Assembly: GCA_020636315.1 (NCBI GenBank)
Contig: JACJYA010000009.1
Span: forward strand, 248,001-312,000
Length of the DNA stretch: 64,000 nucleotides
Source of the DNA: Lewinellaceae bacterium
Lineage (GTDB): Bacteria > Bacteroidota > Bacteroidia > Chitinophagales > Saprospiraceae
Direction: 5' to 3'
The first letter of the stretch is position 1, and every line of letters starts with the position of its first letter. The notes below the pieces were generated by a model, which was given only the letters and a program-made list of their open reading frames with translations, was not told where the DNA came from and made no database searches. The translations under genes were made by a program, and so were the position numbers. Positions 58,830-64,000 of this stretch are shown piece by piece.

Positions 58830-61703
58830 ATGGGAAATACAACTATGACGAAAGACAATGCTAATGGGATCGGCAGCTACGAACATGCTGTAGAGACAGA
58901 CTATATAGAAGTGACCGGAGCGCGGGAACACAACCTCAAAGACATCGACCTGCGCATCCCCCGCAACAAACTGGTGGTCATTACCGGAATCAGTGGAAGC
59001 GGCAAATCCTCTCTTGCCTTCGATACGATCTATGCCGAAGGCCAGCGCCGGTACATGGAAACCTTCACTGCTTATGCCCGGCAATTTATCGGTGAGATGG
59101 AACGGCCCGACGTGGAAAAGATCACAGGGCTGAGCCCGGTAATCTCCATCGAACAGAAGACGACCGGCCGCAACCCCCGTTCTACGGTGGGCACCATCAC
59201 AGAGGTTTATGACTTCATGCGCCTGCTCTTTGCCCGCATCGGCGAAGCCTACTCCTATGAGACGGGCGAGCGCATGGTGCGTTATACCGAAGAGCAGATG
59301 AAAGAGGCCATCATGGAGCAGTTCGACGGCAGGAAGATACTGCTGCTGGCCCCTGTAGTCCGGGGGCGTAAGGGCCATTACCGGGAACTCTTCGAACAGA
59401 TCCGCAAGCAGGGGTACGCCAAAGTGCGAATCGATGGAGAAGTACTGGATATCAAAGCCGGAATGAAGGTTGACCGGTACAAAGTCCACGATATAGAAGT
59501 AGTGGTTGACCGGATCAGAGTAAATGCCGAACGCGCCAACCGGCTCAATACCTCCCTGCAGACCGCCCTGAAGATGGGCAATGGACTTGTCTTCATCATG
59601 GATCACGACAGCGGCGAGGCCCGTGGCTTCAGCAAGCACCTCATGGACCCCGGTTCGGGAATCTCCTACGAAGAACCTTCGCCCAATTCCTTTTCTTTCA
59701 ATTCACCCTACGGCGCCTGCCCCCACTGCAATGGCCTGGGTAAAGTCAATAAAGTTGACTACGAAAAGGTCATCCCTGATGATACCAAAAGCATCAATGA
59801 TACCGGCATCGTCCCTCTGGGAGAAGTACGCCAGAATATGACCTTCAAGCAATTGCGCGCCATTGCCAAAAAATACGAATTCACTTTTGCCACCCCAGTA
59901 AAGGAAATACCGGAACAGGCACTGAACATCATCCTCTACGGGGGCGATGATGCACTGAAGGTCAAAGCCGACACCAACAGCGATTTTTCTTATAACCTGG
60001 CTTACGACGGCCTGTTCAAAATGCTGGAACGGTGGTATGAGGACACCAGCTCGGAAAAAATACGGCGCTGGGCCGAAGAATTCATGACCATCGACACCTG
60101 TTCGGAATGTAACGGTTACCGGCTGAAAAAAGAATCGCTGCACTTTAAAGTGCACGACAAACACATCGGAGAACTGGCGGAAATGGACCTCACCGAACTC
60201 ACTGCCTGGATGCAGAAAGTAGAGGAGTACCTGAGTGAACGCCAGCAACTCATCGCCAGGGATATTCTCAAAGAAATCCGCCTGCGCCTGGGGTTCCTCC
60301 TGCACGTCGGCCTGGATTACCTGAGCCTCAACCGCCCGGCGCGGACTCTCTCCGGAGGCGAATCCCAGCGCATTCGCCTGGCCACGCAGATCGGTTCCCA
60401 GCTCACTGGCATTACCTACATTCTCGACGAACCCAGCATTGGCCTGCACCAACGAGACAACCAGAAACTGATCGAAGCCCTTCGGGAACTATGCGATATC
60501 GGGAACACCGTCCTCGTCGTGGAACACGATAAAGATATCATGCTGGCCTCCGACTATGTGATCGACCTGGGGCCCGGCGCCGGCAAACACGGTGGAGAAC
60601 TGGTCGGGGAGGGAACGCCTGAAGCTTTCAGGCACAGCCACACGCTCACCGCCGACTACCTCAATGCCAGGCTGAAAATAGAGGTTCCGGAAAAACGCCG
60701 CACGGGTACAGGGCATGCTCTTGAACTTAAGGGAGCTACGGGCAACAACCTCAAAGAGGTCGAAGTGAAGATACCATTGGGCACTTTCTGCTGTGTGACC
60801 GGCGTTTCCGGCAGCGGCAAGTCCACCCTCGTCAACGAAACCCTCTACCCCATTCTGCGGCAACATTTCTACAAAAGCCTGAAAAACCCCATGCCTTACC
60901 AGGAGATCAAAGGGTTGGAGCATATAGACAAGGTGATCGAGATCGACCAGTCTCCTATCGGGCGAACGCCGCGTTCCAACCCGGCTACCTACACCGGTGT
61001 TTTCACCGATATCCGAAAGATCTTCGCCGAGCTGCCGGAAGCAAAGATCCGCGGGTACAAACCAGGGCGCTTTTCCTTCAATGTAAAGGGCGGGCGTTGT
61101 GAAACCTGCGGCGGCTCCGGCATGCGCGTTATCGAGATGAACTTCCTGCCCGACGTTCAGGTAGAATGCGAAACCTGCATGGGCCGCCGTTACAACCGCG
61201 AGACTCTGGAGATCATCTACAAGGGAAAATCCATCAGCGATGTGCTGGATATGACGGTGGAGGAGGCGGTGGAATTCTTCCAGCCCATTCCCAATATCTA
61301 CCGGAAGCTGAAAACGCTGAACGATGTAGGGCTGAGCTACATAACCCTAGGCCAACAGGCCACCACCCTCTCCGGAGGCGAGGCACAACGCGTAAAGCTT
61401 TCCGAAGAACTGGCCAAGCGCGATACCGGCAACACCTTATATATTCTCGATGAACCCACGACCGGCCTGCACTTCGAAGATATCCGCCACTTGCTTCGGG
61501 TACTCAACAAGCTGGTTGATAAAGGAAATACGGTCATCGTTATCGAACACAACATGGACGTCATCAAAGTGGCGGATTACATCATAGACATGGGGCCGGA
61601 AGGAGGCCATCGGGGCGGTACAATAGTGTGTACGGGCACACCGGAGGAAGTGGCAAAAACTGAAGAGAGTTATACCGGGCAGTTTCTGAAGGGTGAATTA
61701 TAG
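58830..61703 (+). CDS. uvrA: excinuclease ABC subunit A
   Basis: About 957 residues, the DNA damage-recognition ATPase of nucleotide excision repair. Two ABC modules: Walker A GISGSGKSSLAF (about residue 50) and GVSGSGKSTLVN (about 660); signatures LSGGESQRIRLATQ and LSGGEAQRVKLSEE. Zinc modules are seen at CPHCNGLGKV and CSECNGYRLK in the first half and CETCGGSGMRVIEMNFLPDV with CETCMGRRY in the second. The start at 58830 is chosen because a good promoter begins transcription at about 58790; an ATG at 58845 is equally possible. It is likely monocistronic or SOS-related, but no LexA box was recognised. Confidence 0.95.
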   Translation: MGNTTMTKDNANGIGSYEHAVETDYIEVTGAREHNLKDIDLRIPRNKLVVITGISGSGKSSLAFDTIYAEGQRRYMETFTAYARQFIGEMERPDVEKITGLSPVISIEQKTTGRNPRSTVGTITEVYDFMRLLFARIGEAYSYETGERMVRYTEEQMKEAIMEQFDGRKILLLAPVVRGRKGHYRELFEQIRKQGYAKVRIDGEVLDIKAGMKVDRYKVHDIEVVVDRIRVNAERANRLNTSLQTALKMGNGLVFIMDHDSGEARGFSKHLMDPGSGISYEEPSPNSFSFNSPYGACPHCNGLGKVNKVDYEKVIPDDTKSINDTGIVPLGEVRQNMTFKQLRAIAKKYEFTFATPVKEIPEQALNIILYGGDDALKVKADTNSDFSYNLAYDGLFKMLERWYEDTSSEKIRRWAEEFMTIDTCSECNGYRLKKESLHFKVHDKHIGELAEMDLTELTAWMQKVEEYLSERQQLIARDILKEIRLRLGFLLHVGLDYLSLNRPARTLSGGESQRIRLATQIGSQLTGITYILDEPSIGLHQRDNQKLIEALRELCDIGNTVLVVEHDKDIMLASDYVIDLGPGAGKHGGELVGEGTPEAFRHSHTLTADYLNARLKIEVPEKRRTGTGHALELKGATGNNLKEVEVKIPLGTFCCVTGVSGSGKSTLVNETLYPILRQHFYKSLKNPMPYQEIKGLEHIDKVIEIDQSPIGRTPRSNPATYTGVFTDIRKIFAELPEAKIRGYKPGRFSFNVKGGRCETCGGSGMRVIEMNFLPDVQVECETCMGRRYNRETLEIIYKGKSISDVLDMTVEEAVEFFQPIPNIYRKLKTLNDVGLSYITLGQQATTLSGGEAQRVKLSEELAKRDTGNTLYILDEPTTGLHFEDIRHLLRVLNKLVDKGNTVIVIEHNMDVIKVADYIIDMGPEGGHRGGTIVCTGTPEEVAKTEESYTGQFLKGEL

Positions 61704-61778
61704 CGTTTTCAGTCCACCAAATTCTTCTTATATTTGGATTGTAGCCATCGCCACACATCACCAACCGCCTAATAACCT

Positions 61779-63305
61779 ATGAGAAAGTGGATCAATAAGG
61801 CCTTTAAGTGGTACTACCGGCAACGGTATAAAGGCATCCGGCATTTCATGGAGCATCCACATGAAGTGCAGCGCAGCCTGCTAAAAAACCTGCTGGAGGC
61901 CACCAAACATACCGAATGGGGCAGGGCTCACGGCTACCGCAGCATCCGCACCCCGGAGCAGTATGCAGAACGGGTACCCGTGCAGGATTATGAGAGCCTC
62001 AAACCTTTTATCGACCGCATGATGCACGGAGAGAAGGACGTGCTGTGGAGTGGGCAGGTGCGTTGGTTCTCCAAATCTTCGGGCACCACCAGCGACCGGA
62101 GCAAATTCATCCCCGTCACCAGCCAGAACCTCAAAAAATGCCACATCAGGGGCACCTGGGACACTATGGCCCTGTTCTACCACAACCGCCCCGACGCCCG
62201 CCAGTTCGAAAGCAAAAATATGATCATGGGCGGCAGCCTTTACCGGTTCGCCCCCTATCCGCGTACTATGATCGGCGACGTTTCGGCCATCATGACTTAC
62301 AACATGCCAATTGTCGGCAGGCCGTTTTTCTTTCCCGACATCAAAACAGCCCTGCTGGACGATTGGGAAATAAAGCTGGAAAAACTGGCCCGCGCCGCCG
62401 CCGACAGAGAAGACATGGCCATGATCGGCGGTGTTCCCACCTGGACAGTGGTCCTCTTCCGCCGCATCCTCGAGATCACCGGGAAAAAGCACATGCTGGA
62501 AGTTTGGCCACGGTTCCAGGGGTATATTCACGGAGGAGTCAGCTTCCTCCCGTACCGCAAACAATTTGAAGCTTTTCTTCCTTCTCCCGATATCAGTTAC
62601 CAGGAGATCTACAACGCCTCCGAAGGATACTTTGCCATCCAGGACGATTTCTCCAGCGACGATATGCTGCTGTTGCTCAACAACGGTATCTATTATGAAT
62701 TCCTCCCCATGGAGGAATGGGACAGAGAAGACCCCAGCGCCGTGCCGCTTTCTGATGTGGAAAAAGGGAAAAATTACGCTCTGGTAATCTCTACCAATTC
62801 AGGCCTCTGGCGCTACACGCCGGGCGACACGGTGATGTTCACTTCCACTTATCCTTACAAGATCAAAGTAACCGGCCGCACCAAGCAGTTTGTAAATGCC
62901 TTCGGTGAAGAGGTCATGGTGGAAAATACGGACCAGGCCCTGGCGCTGGCCTGCCAGCAGACGGGGGCCATCGTTGCGGAATATACCGTAGCACCTATTT
63001 ACTTTAAAGGTTCCGGAAAAGGTGGCCATGAGTGGCTGGTGGAGTTTGAAAAGGAACCTCCCAACCTGAAGGATTTTATTCGCCGGCTGGATAAAAACCT
63101 GCAGCTCGTCAACTCTGATTACGAGGCCAAACGGTCCAAAGACATCGCCCTCGAAGAGCTTTGCCTGCACCCCCTGCCCCGCGGCACTTTTCACAGCTGG
63201 ATGCGGGCCCGCGGCAAGTTTGGCGGCCAGCACAAGGTGCCCCGCCTGGCCAACCACCGGAAATACGTGGAAGAAATACTGGATTTCCTGGGCAACAAGG
63301 TGTGA
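61779..63305 (+). CDS. GH3-family acyl-adenylating protein
   Basis: 508 residues of the GH3 auxin-responsive promoter family, which occurs widely in Bacteroidota. WFSKSSGTTSDRSKFIPVTSQ is the P-loop-like nucleotide motif (about residue 93), YNASEGYFAIQDD and LWRYTPGDTVMFTSTYPYKIKVTGRTKQFVNAFGEE carry the adenylate-binding residues, and HEWLVEFEKEPPN begins the C-terminal lid. Plant GH3 enzymes join amino acids to hormones; the bacterial substrate is not known. Confidence 0.9.
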   Translation: MRKWINKAFKWYYRQRYKGIRHFMEHPHEVQRSLLKNLLEATKHTEWGRAHGYRSIRTPEQYAERVPVQDYESLKPFIDRMMHGEKDVLWSGQVRWFSKSSGTTSDRSKFIPVTSQNLKKCHIRGTWDTMALFYHNRPDARQFESKNMIMGGSLYRFAPYPRTMIGDVSAIMTYNMPIVGRPFFFPDIKTALLDDWEIKLEKLARAAADREDMAMIGGVPTWTVVLFRRILEITGKKHMLEVWPRFQGYIHGGVSFLPYRKQFEAFLPSPDISYQEIYNASEGYFAIQDDFSSDDMLLLLNNGIYYEFLPMEEWDREDPSAVPLSDVEKGKNYALVISTNSGLWRYTPGDTVMFTSTYPYKIKVTGRTKQFVNAFGEEVMVENTDQALALACQQTGAIVAEYTVAPIYFKGSGKGGHEWLVEFEKEPPNLKDFIRRLDKNLQLVNSDYEAKRSKDIALEELCLHPLPRGTFHSWMRARGKFGGQHKVPRLANHRKYVEEILDFLGNKV

Positions 63306-63313
63306 GGGGGGGC

Positions 63314-63389
63314 GATGAGGGATTGAAGGGATGGATGACTGAATGGACAACCCAATCATTCCTTCATTCCCTCATTCCTTCAATCATTC
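63314..63389. repeat. word-like inverted repeat / bidirectional terminator
   Basis: The left arm words GGGATTGAAGGGATGGATGA (63320-63339) and the right arm words TCATTCCTTCATTCCCTCATT (63356 on) are imperfect inverses, forming a long AT/GC-mixed stem between converging genes. It has the style of the other intergenic palindromes but no GCCGGGT core. The stop codon of the minus-strand gene lies inside it. Confidence 0.6.
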
Positions 63390-64000
63390 TATCTCCCACA
63401 TGTCTCCCCACAGGCGCGAAGCGCCGTCCACATAGAGCGTTTCCCCGCTGATGTATTTTGAAAGGGCAAGGAACAGGACGGCCTCGGCCACTTCATCGGT
63501 GGCACCCAGCCGTTTCATGGGCACCGTCTTGCTGACCTGAGCAACCAGTTCCGGCGGATAATTATCCAGGCCGGTGGACTGGATAATGCCCGGAGCCACA
63601 CAGTTGATGCGAATCCCGCGGTTGGCCCATTCCACTGCCAACGATTTGGTGAGGTTATCCACCCCGGCGCGGGCGGCGCCCGTGTGGGCCATGCCCGGAA
63701 ATCCGCAATGCAGGTCAACAATGATGTTGACGATGTTGCCCTGCTTCTGAGGGAAGAAGAAATGCTGCGCCATGGCCTGCGTCATGAACCAGGTGCCGTT
63801 GAGGTTGGTATTGATAACGGCCAGCCACCCTTTGGGGCTGATCCCCTCGGCCGGTGAGGGAAACTGCCCGCCGGCATTATTGACCAGTAGATGGAGCTTT
63901 CCGCTTTTCTCCTTGATGAATGCAGCCAGTTCTTCGATCCGTTCCGGCTCCCGGATATCCAGCTGAAAAGGGTGGCAGAGGCCGAATTCACTGAGTTTGG
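63384..64000 (-). CDS. PECR-like short-chain dehydrogenase/reductase, partial
   Basis: 205 C-terminal residues are in the window; the gene continues past the right edge. LLVNNAGGQFPSPAEGISPKGW and INTNLNGTWFMTQA are SDR features. The strand IVNIIVDLHCGFPGMAHTGAARAGVDNLTKSLAVEWANRGIRINCVAPG matches peroxisomal trans-2-enoyl-CoA reductase (PECR) and dienoyl-CoA reductases. The usual catalytic Tyr-x-x-x-Lys is replaced by Thr-x-x-x-Arg (TGAAR), as in that subgroup. The enzyme probably reduces an unsaturated acyl-CoA. Confidence 0.88.
   Translation of the reverse strand, partial: KLSEFGLCHPFQLDIREPERIEELAAFIKEKSGKLHLLVNNAGGQFPSPAEGISPKGWLAVINTNLNGTWFMTQAMAQHFFFPQKQGNIVNIIVDLHCGFPGMAHTGAARAGVDNLTKSLAVEWANRGIRINCVAPGIIQSTGLDNYPPELVAQVSKTVPMKRLGATDEVAEAVLFLALSKYISGETLYVDGASRLWGDMWEIE

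Overview
The window looks like a chromosomal segment of a Bacteroidota bacterium, most likely of the Saprospiria (Lewinella/Phaeodactylibacter-like). The evidence is the type IX secretion C-terminal sorting domains on three large secreted proteins, a NagB-PIG-L fusion, the DUF4271-hemD pair, bacillithiol synthesis (BshA), GH3 and DUF5723 proteins, and several TAnnTTTG-type -7 promoter elements. No rRNA, CRISPR array, transposase or prophage is visible. This is inference from gene content; no database search was possible.

Layout. 0-4.5 kb: two secreted T9SS proteins on the minus strand, the larger one frameshifted at both ends. 4.8-11 kb: adk, nagB-PIG-L, obg and an amino-sugar-kinase/RapZ fusion. 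11-27 kb: a stress and low-oxygen type cluster (hemN, eRF1-like protein, Hsp20, two universal stress proteins, CbpA/CbpM, an AAA kinase plus an APH-type kinase, GCS2-CBS, HDAC-type deacetylase, ADP-forming acyl-CoA synthetase with GNAT domain). hemN is preceded by two FNR/CRP-type palindromes exactly 22 bp apart, placed against a good Bacteroidota promoter. A two-gene unit (DUF2188 plus a TIR/deoxyribosyltransferase-like protein) and a Uma2 nuclease sit inside this cluster on the opposite strand. 27-38.7 kb: bshA, a 949-residue T9SS protein, a MerR regulator, a membrane protein, rfaE2-like, Nif3, a zinc ribbon protein, a TPR protein and a hydrolase. 38.7-45 kb: acyl-CoA dehydrogenase, a Pycsar-type membrane effector with a degenerate HD domain, a lipoprotein plus DUF5723 pair, and a small Bacteroidota protein.

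45-50.7 kb is the most unusual part: a tRNA-Met gene preceded by a broken partial copy of itself and followed by a GIY-YIG nuclease pseudogene with one nonsense codon; then a potassium channel carrying about 20 copies of a strict 12-residue solenoid repeat, followed by a YfiR-SpoIIE phosphatase, a SiaB-like kinase and a SiaC-like phosphoprotein (a partner-switch module without the cyclase SiaD). 50.8-53.7 kb is accessory (ADP-ribosylglycohydrolase, truncated Fic gene behind a tandem palindromic operator, an unknown gene next to a tRNA fragment). 53.8-64 kb returns to core genes: histidine kinase/response regulator, DUF4271-hemD, NUDIX, uvrA, GH3 and a partial PECR-like reductase.

Four or five intergenic spacers share a short core (CGTCYTCG ... 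GCCGGGTRAAAA) inside locus-specific, word-like inverted repeats. This looks like a dispersed structured repeat family of the genome. Regulatory calls are pattern matches by eye.
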